Positions 7,176 through 17,263 of a stretch of 64,000 nucleotides of DNA are shown here, piece after piece (position 1 is the first letter of the stretch; the number at the start of each line of letters is the position of its first letter). The notes beneath the pieces are model-generated. The model was not told the DNA's origin and ran no database searches. It was given only the letters and a program-made list of their open reading frames with translations. The stretch spans positions 352,628 to 416,627 of the forward strand of contig NZ_JACYUD010000002.1 of NCBI RefSeq assembly GCF_014841565.1, in the 5' to 3' direction. The position numbers and the translations under genes are program-made. The DNA is from Rhizobium sp. CFBP 8762 (GTDB lineage: Bacteria; Pseudomonadota; Alphaproteobacteria; Rhizobiales; Rhizobiaceae).

Positions 7176-10100
7176 TTACATGCGTACAGTGGCAAGTTCA
7201 GCGAGCGAGGACCGGGCAAACAGTTCCTCGAAACTCGGCAAATGGCCGATTTTCTCTATATTTTTGCGGGTTTGGTGGATGATCCAGCCATAGGTGCCGG
7301 GGCTATCCATGGACAGAATGTTGCGCAGCGTCAGCGCCTCCTTGTAATCGCGCAGCCGCTTGTCGGCGATCATGACAGCCAGTGCCTCATCCGTATGGCC
7401 TTGAAGCGCCTCACGAGCATAGCGCAACAGCTTGCTCATCAGAGCGAAATCCTCCGTCAGCAGCAGGTTGCGCACCGCTTCCTGAACGTCTGCGTCCGAT
7501 GGTCCGAGCGCATTCGGCACTCGGGCCATTGCCAGTTGCTGCGCCATGTTCAGCACTGTGTAATTGTTCAGCAGCGTGTACATCTCGTCCGTATCGGTCT
7601 CGCCGTGAGCGGGAACCCGGCCGTTTAGAATGGCGGTGCCATCACGATAGGCCAGCTTGAACTTGCGCACCTGATGGGTGGCCAGCGCCGTTGCCAGCTC
7701 TTCCAGCAGATCCTTGCGGGATTTGGCACGCAGGATTGCGTCGCTATCCTGATAGAGCAGCAGCGCCAGCGGCATGCCGTAGACGAAATTGTGCTGCTCG
7801 CTTGCCCAGTTGTCCAACAGCCAGCGCGCCTTGTGCGAACCGGTCTCCTGATAGTGCCAGGTCAACAGCAGGTAAACCGACTGGTTGTGGACGGCAGCAA
7901 TCTCACTGCCATCGGTGATGGAGCCAAGCAGAATGGAATCGCTGCTGACCTTCTTCGGCAGATCACCATAGGGATCATACTGATAAACAAAGCCACCGCT
8001 CATACCGTTGCCAAAGCCCTTGCCGAATGCGCCGATGTTGAGCACGGCACCGTTCGTCATGTACTCGCAGCAGAAGTCGCCGACACCTTCCACAACTGCC
8101 GTGGCCCCCGAATTGCGCACCGCGAAACGGTCCCCCGCCTGCCCCTCGATAAAGGTGCGCCCGCCGGTTGCCCCGAACAACGCAAAATTGCCGATCAGCA
8201 CATTGCCACCCGCTTCGTCCGAGCCGCCGCCGGGAGACCGCACGACAATGGTGCCGCCGCAGGCGCTTTTGCCGACGCCATCATTGCAGGTGCCCATGTG
8301 GCGCATCACCATGCCATCGTTGCAGAACGCCCCGAAGCTTTGGCCCGCCGAGCCGCTGGTCGCGATGGTGACCGCGCCCGGCAACAGAAAGCGCCGCCCG
8401 CGATGATCCTGCGAGACGGCAGGCAGGTGGCCCACATCTTCGGCAGTCATCTCATGGTTCAACAAACGCTCGATATCCACGGCCAGTTGCCCGCCCACGC
8501 TCTTGTTACAATTGTTCAGCCGCTGTCCAGCGCCGAGCGCAACAGCCTCTTGCGCATCCTCGATGATCGCCTTGCGAACGAGATCGAGGAAGCTGTCATC
8601 CAGCGCGAAGTCCTTTTCCATATAGACCGGGTTGTCGATATGAACCTCGTCCACGACCGTGAGCATGGCGCGCAGATCCAACTGGCCGACGCTGGATGGG
8701 TGGTCGAGCAGATGGAGCAGGTCGGCGCGTCCCCGCGCTTCGCGCAACGAGGTCAGGCCAAGTTCGGCCAGAATTTCACGCGTTTCATGCGCGATGTTCA
8801 TCAGGTACTGCGCCAGCGCACGCGGGTCGCCGTTGAACAGTTCGGAATTGGTCGTAAGCCCTGCCGGGCACTTGATGTTGCAGTTCTTGGCCATCACGCA
8901 TTTCAGCATCATCAGCGCTGTCGTGCCAAACTCGAAGCTGTCACCGCCAAGCAGCGCGGACTTGACCACATCACTCGCCGTCTGATGCGCGCCCGAGCAG
9001 CGCAGCTGCACCTTGTCGCGAAGGCCATTGGCGCTCAGCGCCTGATGCACTTCGGCAATGCCGATTTCAGCGGCGCGACCGGTGTATTTCAGGCTGGTGA
9101 CGGCAGCAGCACCCGTGCCGCCGGTATTGCCCGCGACATTGATGAGGTCCGCGCCTGCCTTGGCAACGCCAACGGCAATCGTGCCGATGCCTTCCGAAGA
9201 CACCAGCTTGACGATGACACGCACCCGCGCGGCCTTGCAGTCATGGATCAGTTGCGCGAGATCCTCGATCGAATAGGTATCATGGTGCGGCGGTGGCGAG
9301 ACCAGCTCCACGCCGGGCGTGCCGCCACGCGCTGCGGCGATTTCCACCGTAACCTTGGGCGCGGGCAACTGCCCGCCCTCACCGGGCTTTGCGCCCTGCC
9401 CGATCTTGATTTCCAGCTCCTGCAACATGGGATCGGCGAGATAACCCGCCCACACGCCGAAGCGGCCGGAAGCAAACTGCTTGATGCGGGATGCACGAAT
9501 GGTGCCATAGCGCGACAAATGCTCGCCGCCCTCGCCGGAGTTCGACATGCCGCCAACAATGTTGGTGCCGTGGGCAACCGCCTCATGGGCCGTGGAGTTC
9601 AGCGCGCCGTGGCTCATGGCGCCTGACGCCAGCAGCGGCGTGATCGTGCTAGCAGGCTGTACGGCATCGAGCGCAATGGACGCAGGTGCCGTGCGAAGCC
9701 GCGCCAGATATTCCCGCGCCTGACCCTGCGCCTGAAGGATGAGCTTGCCAGCCTCCACCCAATGGCCGGTAATCTCACCGCCAAAGCGCAGCAGCAGCGA
9801 TTGCCCCAGCGCATCCAGCCGCGCCAGCTCTGCCGAACCCGTCAGTTCAAGAGCAAACTCCCCCTCGCTGCGGGTTTCCACTGCCAGCCCGCGCACCAGA
9901 AAGGCGTTGTTGCCCTTGCGGGAAAAGCGGCCCATCTCGCGCCGGAACTCCTCCGCCGTGGTCAGGAAATTCACATCGGCGGGCAGCGACAGCACATCGC
10001 GCAGCGCGGCAGGGCGGCGGGCGCGCTCATCCGCCATCATCCGCATGAAGGTGCGATAACCCGGCGTGATCTGAAACGCATCAATATCGGCAGCCGATAG

Positions 10101-12677
10101 TTTTTCAAAGCTGGTGCGCTTGTAGGCGGTGTCATCCAGACCGAAGGCATCTTCCAGACGCGACAGCGGCAACAAGCGCAGGTGCTCACCATTCACACCA
10201 TCTTCGCCTTCAAATGCGATTTTCTCCTCCGTCATATCCACGAAGCCGCGCACCGCCGTCGTGCCGTAGGAGTGGCCCGCACCCTCCGCCCGCTCCTTGA
10301 ACAGGCCGAGAAGCGGAATATCGTTTTCCCCCTTCACCGTCAGCGCCTTGGCATGCCAATCCGCGACCGCCTGCGCTATGACGGCGAAATTGACGCCGCC
10401 AACCGGCGTCTTCACGTTGGGGAAATAACGGCGCAGCACCGGGTCGTTGGTATCAAGAAAGTTTGGCTCGAAAAATTCTCCACCAATATAGCTTTCCACC
10501 GTACACAGGCCGACCTTGCCCATGGTCTTCATCAGCGACTTTTCCGAGGCCTTGGCAAAGCGGGAGAACGCCTTGTCGGCATCTGCGCCGAACTTTTCCT
10601 CCGCGCGAAACTGTACACAGAGCGGATAGACCGCCGATGCACCGAACCCGAGCGCGGTAGCAATATGGTGGGACGACGCGATCTGACCGCTTTCGGCAAT
10701 CAGCGAAACGCGAAGGCGCAGGCCCTCCTCGATCAGCCGCTGGTTGACCGCCGATATCACGATGATCAGTGGCAAAGCCGCGCGGGTGCGCGCCACATGC
10801 CGGTCGCTGAGCACGGCAATGCCACCCTCGTCGCGGGCAAATTGCTCGACAGCGCCGCAGAGCGCGTCGATGGCGGCCTCCAGCGCGTCGGCATTGGCTG
10901 CCGCATCGCCATGCACGGGCGTGTACAGGGTCTCGAACTTGCGGACCGGGGTTTCCGTCTGCTCACGGATTTTTAACATGTCGAGATGGCTGAGAATGGG
11001 GGATTTCACGACAATCTGACGGGCAGCCTTTGCGCCAATATTGGGCTTGGCGCCAAGAGCGACCCGCATGGTCATGCCGTCCACCTCGCGGATGGAATCC
11101 AGCGGCGGATTGGTAACCTGCGCAAAGCGCTGGGAGAAATATTTGGCGACGCCGCCTTCCTGATCCGACAGCGCGTTGATGGCATTGCCATAGCCCATAG
11201 CGGAAATCTTTTCCGCCCCGCTTGCCAGCATCGGGTCCATCAGAAACTTGAAGCTTTCCTGATTGTGGGAGTAGCTGACATAGCGCTGGTGGCGCTCCAG
11301 ATCGCCATTATAACGCAGCGGCGAGCCTTGGCTGTCTGCGGGAATGTCTGCCAACTCCGACAGCTTGACGCGGGCATCGACCAGAAGTATGGGATAATCG
11401 CGCTTGGCAGCCAGCATTTCCAACGCTTCGACGGTTGAAAACGAGCGACCGACCGAATGGTCAAAATAGAGCATTCCACCCGCCTCGATCCGACCCCGGC
11501 GCATGACGCTTTCCGGTGGAAAACCGATCTGTCCCGCCTCCGACATCACACAGAGATACTCTGCCGTTTCCACCGTGCGCAGCGGACGAAGGCCGAGCCG
11601 GTCCAGCCGTGCCCCGATGATGGTGCCATTGCCGAAGATCAGAGCGGCGGGACCATCGTTTTTTTCTTCGTAAAGCGAGAAATATTCGAGCATCGCCGTG
11701 ACATCGGCAGACAGCGTGTCGTCGTTTTCCCAGGCAGGCGGCATCATGGAGACCACAGCGGTGACGAGGTCCAGACCATCCTCCATCAGACGGCTTTGCA
11801 ACGTCTGGTCCAGACGGCAGCTATCGGACTGGCCCTTGGGGCTAAGGATCAGGCTGTTCTTTGCGCGGGCAAGGGCTGCCTCCGAAAGGCGGTTTTTCTT
11901 GTCCGTGTTCAACTCGCCATTGTGCGCCATCAGACGAAACGGCTGCGCCATGGAGGGGTGCGGGTCCGTGTTGGTGGAAAACCGCGTGTGGAAAAACATG
12001 GTGTGGATGGCGTGGTCCGGGTCATCCAGATCGCGGAAATAGGGCAGAACCTCGTTGGAGTTGAGACGGCCTTTCAGCACCTGCGTGCGGGCCGATAGCG
12101 ACACGGGGTAGAGCCCCGCGAGCCCATCATCGGTATAGGCTACGGCCTCGATTTCCAGAAGCTCGCGGTGAATGGCGCGGTCGAAATCACCAAGGGACGC
12201 ACACTGCTGTGGCGCGGCGAAAACGAACTGGCGAATGCCGAGCTGATATTTGATCGCTGCCGGGCGGATGACACTGTTGTTAACCGGCACATCCCGCGCA
12301 ACAATCAGCGCCATGCCCTGTGCTGTGAGTGCAGAAAGAATGATGCTTTCTGCGCGGGCGTGCTGGTCCTCATCCTTCGGCATGAAGAAGTTGCCAACGC
12401 CGAAGCGGCCCGGTGCCAGATCCGCAACGCCGGTAACTTTGCGGAAAAACGCCAGCGACAGGTCAACCGAAATGCCCGCCCCATCGCCGACACCTTCTGC
12501 GGACATGCCACCGCGATGGGGCACCGCGCAGAGCGCCTCGTGACCGCGCTTCAGCACATCATGGGTCTGAATGCCGTCTTTTCGCGTAATGAAACCCACA
12601 CCGCAGCTCGACTTGTCGGAGGCTGGATCATAAAGGCCGGTGGCGAATTCCTGCTCGGTCAAAGGCTTATCTCCCAT
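7176..12677 (-). CDS. GltB-like glutamate synthase large subunit with long C-terminal extension
   Basis: Very large protein of 1833 residues; classical GltB is about 1500. Parts in order: short propeptide then the nucleophile Cys25 in SSCGVGFI of the class II glutaminase domain; central domain; FMN-binding synthase barrel with SNSGEGGEHLSRYG, GQGAKPGEGGQLP and PPPHHDTYSIEDLAQLI; a cluster loop with Cys1260, Cys1266 and Cys1270; GXGXG domain (SAGQSFGAFCNDGM, GGTIVVRSPGG); then roughly 300 extra residues of mostly helical sequence with no family I recognise. It should convert glutamine plus 2-oxoglutarate to glutamate. Oddities: the 3Fe-4S loop reads Cx5Cx3C, one residue shorter than the usual Cx5Cx4C, and there is no gltD in the window; the neighbouring diflavin reductase may replace it. 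The ATG at 12677 has no strong ribosome-binding site. Confidence 0.85.
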   Translation of the reverse strand: MGDKPLTEQEFATGLYDPASDKSSCGVGFITRKDGIQTHDVLKRGHEALCAVPHRGGMSAEGVGDGAGISVDLSLAFFRKVTGVADLAPGRFGVGNFFMPKDEDQHARAESIILSALTAQGMALIVARDVPVNNSVIRPAAIKYQLGIRQFVFAAPQQCASLGDFDRAIHRELLEIEAVAYTDDGLAGLYPVSLSARTQVLKGRLNSNEVLPYFRDLDDPDHAIHTMFFHTRFSTNTDPHPSMAQPFRLMAHNGELNTDKKNRLSEAALARAKNSLILSPKGQSDSCRLDQTLQSRLMEDGLDLVTAVVSMMPPAWENDDTLSADVTAMLEYFSLYEEKNDGPAALIFGNGTIIGARLDRLGLRPLRTVETAEYLCVMSEAGQIGFPPESVMRRGRIEAGGMLYFDHSVGRSFSTVEALEMLAAKRDYPILLVDARVKLSELADIPADSQGSPLRYNGDLERHQRYVSYSHNQESFKFLMDPMLASGAEKISAMGYGNAINALSDQEGGVAKYFSQRFAQVTNPPLDSIREVDGMTMRVALGAKPNIGAKAARQIVVKSPILSHLDMLKIREQTETPVRKFETLYTPVHGDAAANADALEAAIDALCGAVEQFARDEGGIAVLSDRHVARTRAALPLIIVISAVNQRLIEEGLRLRVSLIAESGQIASSHHIATALGFGASAVYPLCVQFRAEEKFGADADKAFSRFAKASEKSLMKTMGKVGLCTVESYIGGEFFEPNFLDTNDPVLRRYFPNVKTPVGGVNFAVIAQAVADWHAKALTVKGENDIPLLGLFKERAEGAGHSYGTTAVRGFVDMTEEKIAFEGEDGVNGEHLRLLPLSRLEDAFGLDDTAYKRTSFEKLSAADIDAFQITPGYRTFMRMMADERARRPAALRDVLSLPADVNFLTTAEEFRREMGRFSRKGNNAFLVRGLAVETRSEGEFALELTGSAELARLDALGQSLLLRFGGEITGHWVEAGKLILQAQGQAREYLARLRTAPASIALDAVQPASTITPLLASGAMSHGALNSTAHEAVAHGTNIVGGMSNSGEGGEHLSRYGTIRASRIKQFASGRFGVWAGYLADPMLQELEIKIGQGAKPGEGGQLPAPKVTVEIAAARGGTPGVELVSPPPHHDTYSIEDLAQLIHDCKAARVRVIVKLVSSEGIGTIAVGVAKAGADLINVAGNTGGTGAAAVTSLKYTGRAAEIGIAEVHQALSANGLRDKVQLRCSGAHQTASDVVKSALLGGDSFEFGTTALMMLKCVMAKNCNIKCPAGLTTNSELFNGDPRALAQYLMNIAHETREILAELGLTSLREARGRADLLHLLDHPSSVGQLDLRAMLTVVDEVHIDNPVYMEKDFALDDSFLDLVRKAIIEDAQEAVALGAGQRLNNCNKSVGGQLAVDIERLLNHEMTAEDVGHLPAVSQDHRGRRFLLPGAVTIATSGSAGQSFGAFCNDGMVMRHMGTCNDGVGKSACGGTIVVRSPGGGSDEAGGNVLIGNFALFGATGGRTFIEGQAGDRFAVRNSGATAVVEGVGDFCCEYMTNGAVLNIGAFGKGFGNGMSGGFVYQYDPYGDLPKKVSSDSILLGSITDGSEIAAVHNQSVYLLLTWHYQETGSHKARWLLDNWASEQHNFVYGMPLALLLYQDSDAILRAKSRKDLLEELATALATHQVRKFKLAYRDGTAILNGRVPAHGETDTDEMYTLLNNYTVLNMAQQLAMARVPNALGPSDADVQEAVRNLLLTEDFALMSKLLRYAREALQGHTDEALAVMIADKRLRDYKEALTLRNILSMDSPGTYGWIIHQTRKNIEKIGHLPSFEELFARSSLAELATVRM

Positions 12678-13070
12678 TTCAGTCTGTCGGCTATGCGCGC
12701 GCGTGTTTCACCCGTCACCCGCCAGAGAGGCGGCGGACACCGGTGGCTCTCCTTGGGCTTGTTGCTAGTTGTTCGGTTTATTCGTAATTCGGGCGCGACC
12801 AATCGCATCCGGCGGCGTACCGGCCAGATTATTCACTGCGATTGTAAGGGTCCTATGACGCACGAACACTCTTCCAAATCATAACGTGGCCGGATAGTCC
12901 GGTGGCACGGTTTGCTTTATGAAACGGATGTCGCGGCGATCCACGTGATATTGTGCAAAAGTACAGCCACAACATCGATTTCGAAACATGATTGCATATG
13001 TGGAGGGGTTTAATCAAGATTGTTGCGTGAAAAAAATTAGTCCGTTCTTAAGGAGTGCCTGTCAGTTCTG
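12678..13070. other. Intergenic region between divergent GltB-like and VanZ-like genes
   Basis: About 390 bp without a convincing gene. It should hold the promoter of the GltB-like/diflavin reductase operon (minus) and of the VanZ-like gene (plus). Visible are a small palindrome CCGGATAGTCCGG (12890-12902), an AT-rich tract (12960-13050) and AAGGAG at 13050-13055. I see no recognisable operator. Confidence 0.5.
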
Positions 13071-13520
13071 GTGGACACTCTAAAACGCAACAAAATCAAT
13101 CACGTGCCGCGCGCCAAGCGCCTGTTCCCTGTTCACGAAAGCCTTGGATATATCCTGATGGGCCCTAACCCTCGCCTTACCACGTGTCTTAAGCTTCTTG
13201 CATGGGGCTTTCTCGCAGTTATCGTTTTTGCCACGATTGTGCCCATCGGACTGCGTCCGACCACACAATTTTCGCCGAATATCGAGCGATTCGCGGCGTT
13301 CGCAGTAACGGGCCTTGTGTTTGTGCTTGCCTATCCCCGGCGCTGGGTTCTGGTGCTGGCCCTGCTGGTACTAACGGCGGGTGCGCTGGAAGCCATGCAA
13401 CTTATGGAAGCTTCCCGCCATGGCCGATTGCGCGATGTGCTGTTTAAAATAGCCGGGGGTGGATTTGGCGTGGCGATGGGATGTTTCCTGACACGGCTGC
13501 GCTATCTGCTCCTGAAATAA
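13071..13520 (+). CDS. VanZ-like membrane protein
   Basis: Small membrane protein of 149 residues from a GTG start, or 120 from the ATG at 13158. The GTG has AAGGAG about 15 nt upstream, slightly far; the ATG has no clear site, so the start is uncertain. Three to four hydrophobic helices are visible (LLAWGFLAVIVFATIVPIGL, FAAFAVTGLVFVLAY, WVLVLALLVLTAGALEAMQL, and a glycine-rich last helix IAGGGFGVAMGCFL). The pattern P-E-x-x-Q replaced by LEAMQLMEASRHGRLRDVLFK is typical of VanZ-like proteins, whose role in proteobacteria is unknown. It ends 15 bp before the antiporter gene and is probably co-transcribed with it. Confidence 0.7.
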   Translation: MDTLKRNKINHVPRAKRLFPVHESLGYILMGPNPRLTTCLKLLAWGFLAVIVFATIVPIGLRPTTQFSPNIERFAAFAVTGLVFVLAYPRRWVLVLALLVLTAGALEAMQLMEASRHGRLRDVLFKIAGGGFGVAMGCFLTRLRYLLLK

Positions 13521-13535
13521 CCGGGAACACGCCGC

Positions 13536-15164
13536 ATGGACACCATCACCATCATTCTCATTCTTCTACTGGCGGTGGTGGTCTCGTCCTTCGTATCGCG
13601 CGTCGTTCCGTTTTCCGTGCCTCTGCCTCTGGTGCAGATTGCCATCGGTGCGTGCATCGGGCTTGTTGCCGATCTCAGGGTCACGCTCAACCCGGACATT
13701 TTCTTTTTGCTGTTTCTGCCACCGCTCCTGTTTCTGGATGGTTGGCGGATACCACGCGAAGAACTGTTCAAGGACCGTTCGGTGATTCTGGAACTTTCGC
13801 TGGGGCTGGTGATTTTCACTGTCGTGGGTGCCGGTCTGTTCATCAACTTGCTGATTCCGGCCATGCCGTTGGCGGTGGCCTTTGCGCTGGCTGCCGTTCT
13901 ATCGCCAACGGACCCTATTGCTGTTTCAGCCATTGCCAAACGTGCGCCGATCCCCAAGCGGATGATGCATATTCTGGAAGGCGAATCCCTTTTGAACGAC
14001 GCTTCCGGCCTTGTCTGTCTGCGGTTTGCGATTGCGGCGGCACTAACGGGTACGTTTTCGCTCTACGATGCGACCCTAAGCTTTCTGTGGGTCGCCGTTG
14101 CGGGTATCGCAGTGGGCGTTCTTCTCACCTTTTGCATAACACGGATCAAGGACTGGATCTCATCCATTTACGGCGAGGACAGCGGATCGCAAATTCTGAT
14201 CAGCCTGCTTATTCCTTTCGCCTCCTATCTGGCGGCAGAACATATCGGCGGGTCCGGTATTCTGGCTGCCGTTGCGGCAGGGCTGACCATGAGTTTCAGC
14301 GAGGCGCATGGGCAGGCCCACGGGGTGACCCGCATTCGCCGCAACTCCGTTTGGGATACAATCCAGCTTTCCGCCAATGGCATTATCTTCGTGCTTTTGG
14401 GTGAACAGTTGCCGACCATTCTGGCAGGGGCGAAAGAAACCGTTCAACTGACGGGCCACCATGAACCATGGTGGATTGCAATTTACGTGATTGCCATCAA
14501 TGTTGGCTTGGCGGTGTTGCGGTTTGCCTGGGTGTGGATATCACTGCAACTCACCCTGTTTCGTCGCAAAGGCCCCACCACGTCGCCGAACTGGCGCATT
14601 GTTGCGGCCATGTCGTTTGCCGGTGTGCGGGGCGCCATCACCCTTGCCGGTATTTTGACCCTGCCGTTTACGATGACCGACGGCACGCCCTTTCCGGCGC
14701 GCGATCTCGCAATTCTACTGGCCATGGGGGCCATTATCGTGTCGCTTGTGGCGGCAAGCTTCGCGTTGCCCCTGTTGCTGAAAGGGCTGGAACTGCCGCC
14801 GGAAAAAGATTTCCGCGCCGAGGAAGACGCCGCTCGCATCGCGGCGGCGCACGCCGCTATCGACGCGCTGATCCGCACACACCGCCTTCGCTCAGATGGC
14901 GAGGACGCCCAACTTTACAGCGAAGCAGCCTCTCGCATCATGGAGGTATACCGCCACCGCATTGACAATCGCAGTCAGGAGGGTGAAGCCGCGCAGATTG
15001 CCGACCACTATGCCGAGATTGAACGGGAGTTGCGGCGCGTGGCCGTGGAGGCCGAACGCACGGAAATATTTCGCGCTGCCCGCAGCCGCGACCTTGGCAG
15101 CGAGACCGCGAACAAACTCATTCGCGAACTCGATCTTCTGGAAGCCCGCTACAGCGGCAAGTAA
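13536..15164 (+). CDS. CPA1-family Na+/H+ antiporter
   Basis: Cation/proton antiporter of 542 residues in the inner membrane. The first about 410 residues form 11-13 transmembrane helices with the family signatures FLPPLLFLDGW (helix 3 region), the ion-binding VLSPTDPIAVSA with conserved Asp, GESLLNDASGLV and FAGVRGAITLAG. The last about 120 residues form a hydrophilic, Glu/Arg-rich cytoplasmic tail with predicted coiled-coil character, as in YjcE/NhaP proteins. It would exchange Na+ or K+ for protons in pH and salt homeostasis; ion choice cannot be told. It converges with pncB, with 6 bp between the stops. Confidence 0.88.
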   Translation: MDTITIILILLLAVVVSSFVSRVVPFSVPLPLVQIAIGACIGLVADLRVTLNPDIFFLLFLPPLLFLDGWRIPREELFKDRSVILELSLGLVIFTVVGAGLFINLLIPAMPLAVAFALAAVLSPTDPIAVSAIAKRAPIPKRMMHILEGESLLNDASGLVCLRFAIAAALTGTFSLYDATLSFLWVAVAGIAVGVLLTFCITRIKDWISSIYGEDSGSQILISLLIPFASYLAAEHIGGSGILAAVAAGLTMSFSEAHGQAHGVTRIRRNSVWDTIQLSANGIIFVLLGEQLPTILAGAKETVQLTGHHEPWWIAIYVIAINVGLAVLRFAWVWISLQLTLFRRKGPTTSPNWRIVAAMSFAGVRGAITLAGILTLPFTMTDGTPFPARDLAILLAMGAIIVSLVAASFALPLLLKGLELPPEKDFRAEEDAARIAAAHAAIDALIRTHRLRSDGEDAQLYSEAASRIMEVYRHRIDNRSQEGEAAQIADHYAEIERELRRVAVEAERTEIFRAARSRDLGSETANKLIRELDLLEARYSGK

Positions 15165-15170
15165 ATTTGC

Positions 15171-16478
15171 TTAAACTTTCAGTCTGAGTTCGTGGAAGTC
15201 CTCCGAGCCGAACAGGCTCAAATAGCGCTTGACCTCATCGGCATCGCCAGTGGCCTTCAACGGATTGTCCGATAGCTTGACGGCGGCGCGGCCATTGGCC
15301 TCCAGGACCTTGCAGACAATGGAAATCGGCTTCAAACCCTGCACGTGCATGGGCGCGCAATCGGCAAAGTCATTGGTAAGGTTGGTGCCCCAACCAAAGC
15401 TCATCCGCACCTTACCTTCAAAATGGCGATAGGCTTCGATGATCGTATCCACATCCAGCCCATCGGAAAAAATCAGCAGCTTGTCGCGAGGATCACGCCC
15501 CTTGGACTTCCACCAGTCGATGATCTTTTCACCACCTTCTATCGGTGGCGCACTATCGGGACGGAACCCGGTCCAGTCGGCTACCCAATCCGGCGCGTTT
15601 TTCAAAAACGCAGCGGTGCCGAAGGCGTCCGGCAGGACGATCAGCAGATTGCCTTCATACAGCCGGTTCCAGTCCTGCAAAACCTTGTAGGGGGCCTGCT
15701 TGACCTCGGCGTCATTGTTGGCGAGTGCGGCCACCACCATCGGCAGTTCGTGCGCATTGGTGCCAAGCGCTTCAAGGTCAGTATCCATGGCCAAGAGCAC
15801 GTTGCTGGTGCCGGAGAAGGCCGGGCCGATGCCTTCTTTTAAAGCTTCCACGCACCAGCGCTGCCACAAAAACGAGTGACGACGGCGGGTGCCGAAGTCG
15901 GAAATTCGCAGCTCCGGATAGTCTTTCAGCCGCTCTACCTTGGACCACATCTTGGCCTTGGCGCGGGCATAAAGCACATCCAGCGTAAAGCGTCCCATGC
16001 CCTTCATGGCAGAACGGGAGCGCAACTCGTTGATAATGGCAAGCGCTGGAATTTCCCACATGGTGGTGTCGGTCCAGCGACCGGGAAAGGTCAACTCAAA
16101 CTGACCATCGCGCTTGGTCAATTCGTACTCCGGCAATTGAAAGTTTTCGAGCCAATGGAGAAAATCAGAGGAAAAGATTTTTTGGCGACCGTAGAAGGTG
16201 TTACCCGCCAGCCAGATCATTTCCTTCTTGGCAAAGCGAAGCTCACGGCAATGGTCGAGCTGTTCACGCAGTTCGTGCTCATCGATTTCATCAGCCAGCC
16301 GAACTGTTTTCGTGCGGTTTATCAGGGAGAAGGTCGCATCCACCGTCGGGTAGAGCTTCCAGATCATCTGCAACATCAATAGCTTGTAGAAGTCGGTATC
16401 GAGAAGGCTGCGGACGATGGGGTCCAGTTTCCAGGTGTGATTGTAGACGCGGCGGGCTATGTCAGTTCTGGCGGCCAT
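15171..16478 (-). CDS. pncB: Nicotinate phosphoribosyltransferase
   Basis: Cytoplasmic NAD-salvage enzyme of 435 residues, joining nicotinate and PRPP to give nicotinate mononucleotide with ATP. The N-terminus carries the family signature [12 protein letters not shown] (about residues 26-37) and [14 protein letters not shown]; further on are the conserved [15 protein letters not shown] with the ATP-phosphorylated His (about 206), [30 protein letters not shown] and [11 protein letters not shown]. Length and motifs fit the PncB family throughout. Its start overlaps the end of pncA by 17 bp, so the two salvage genes are translated from one message: PncA makes nicotinate and PncB uses it. Confidence 0.96.
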   Translation of the reverse strand: MAARTDIARRVYNHTWKLDPIVRSLLDTDFYKLLMLQMIWKLYPTVDATFSLINRTKTVRLADEIDEHELREQLDHCRELRFAKKEMIWLAGNTFYGRQKIFSSDFLHWLENFQLPEYELTKRDGQFELTFPGRWTDTTMWEIPALAIINELRSRSAMKGMGRFTLDVLYARAKAKMWSKVERLKDYPELRISDFGTRRRHSFLWQRWCVEALKEGIGPAFSGTSNVLLAMDTDLEALGTNAHELPMVVAALANNDAEVKQAPYKVLQDWNRLYEGNLLIVLPDAFGTAAFLKNAPDWVADWTGFRPDSAPPIEGGEKIIDWWKSKGRDPRDKLLIFSDGLDVDTIIEAYRHFEGKVRMSFGWGTNLTNDFADCAPMHVQGLKPISIVCKVLEANGRAAVKLSDNPLKATGDADEVKRYLSLFGSEDFHELRLKV

Positions 16479-17085
16479 TAAAGGATTCCTGTACGAGGGT
16501 CACGCCCGCGTCTTGCATCTGCGCAGTCATGGTTGCGACCGAGCCGCCGAGGTCTATTCCCCGACAGGCGGACACAAGCACGCGCGCCTCAAAACCAAGT
16601 TTGGCGGCATCCAGCGCGGAATAGGCCACGCAGTAATCAAGCGCCAGACCACAAAAAGCAAGTTTGCTGATGCCGCGCTCTTTCAAATACCCACCAAGCC
16701 CTGTGGGCGTGGTGCGATCATTTTCAAAAAATGCGGAATAACTGTCGATTTCGGGACGAAACCCTTTGCGCACAATGAGTTCGGCGCGGATCCAGTCGAG
16801 ACTGTCGTGGAAATCCGCCCCTGACGTTCCCTGAATACAATGATCCGGCCAAAGCGTCTGCTGGCCGTAAGGCATTGTGGTGCTGTCGAAGGGCTTGGTA
16901 CCCGGATGGGCGCTGGCAAAACTGGAATGGCCTGCCGGGTGCCAGTCCTGCGTGAGAATGACGTGTGGAAACTCGGCGATCAACCGGTTCACCTGCGGTA
17001 GGATGGAGTCGCCATCGGTCACCGCAAGAGCACCGCCGGGGCAGAAATCGTTTTGAACATCAATGACGATCAGAGCTTCGTTCAT
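16462..17085 (-). CDS. pncA: Nicotinamidase
   Basis: Cysteine amidase of 207 residues that deamidates nicotinamide to nicotinate. Visible are the catalytic Asp in [16 protein letters not shown] (Asp10), the metal-binding [14 protein letters not shown] (Asp and two His), the catalytic Lys in [15 protein letters not shown] (here VRKG), and the nucleophile Cys in [16 protein letters not shown] (the last Cys, about 150). It is the first gene of a pncA-pncB operon. Two tandem palindromes (17105-17147) lie just upstream, suggesting repression by an NAD-responsive regulator of NrtR or NadQ type; the regulator gene is not in the window. Confidence 0.95.
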   Translation of the reverse strand: MNEALIVIDVQNDFCPGGALAVTDGDSILPQVNRLIAEFPHVILTQDWHPAGHSSFASAHPGTKPFDSTTMPYGQQTLWPDHCIQGTSGADFHDSLDWIRAELIVRKGFRPEIDSYSAFFENDRTTPTGLGGYLKERGISKLAFCGLALDYCVAYSALDAAKLGFEARVLVSACRGIDLGGSVATMTAQMQDAGVTLVQESFNGRQN

Positions 17086-17104
17086 TATCGCCCCCTCTTC
17101 CCTT

Positions 17105-17120
17105 GTATATTCGCATATAC
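17105..17120. promoter_or_regulatory. Tandem palindromic operator 1 of pncAB
   Basis: GTATATTCGCATATAC, i.e. GTATAT-N4-ATATAC with perfect 6-bp arms, 19 bp upstream of the pncA start. Likely an NAD-metabolism repressor site. Confidence 0.7.
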
Positions 17121-17131
17121 CTTCTCTCTTT

Positions 17132-17147
17132 GTATATGCGGATATAC
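17132..17147. promoter_or_regulatory. Tandem palindromic operator 2 of pncAB
   Basis: GTATATGCGGATATAC has the same arms as operator 1, 27 bp away centre to centre. A third half site, CGTATATTGAACG, follows near 17180. Confidence 0.7.
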
Positions 17148-17263
17148 GTGCTTACATGCCTTGCCGTTGCTCAATCATCGTATATTGAACGAGCCGTCAA
17201 GTGCTGAATGCACAAAGGCCGGCGCAGATGCGTCGGCCTTTGTTCAATTTTGTGGCGATCCGC

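Noticed and set aside
7674-9626. 650-codon open frame on the plus strand opposite the GltB-like gene
   Set aside because: It is antisense to a strongly conserved synthase/GXGXG region; its translation lacks any family motif and shows the codon pattern of a GC-rich shadow frame.
10182-12884. Several long plus-strand frames (e.g. 10182-10976, 11457-12098, 12168-12884)
   Set aside because: All lie opposite the conserved GltB-like coding sequence, have no ribosome-binding sites, and their products show no recognisable domain.
13481-14404. 307-codon plus-strand frame overlapping the antiporter gene
   Set aside because: Out of frame with the CPA1 antiporter whose membrane motifs are conserved; the alternative product is Cys/Arg-rich and unlike any family.
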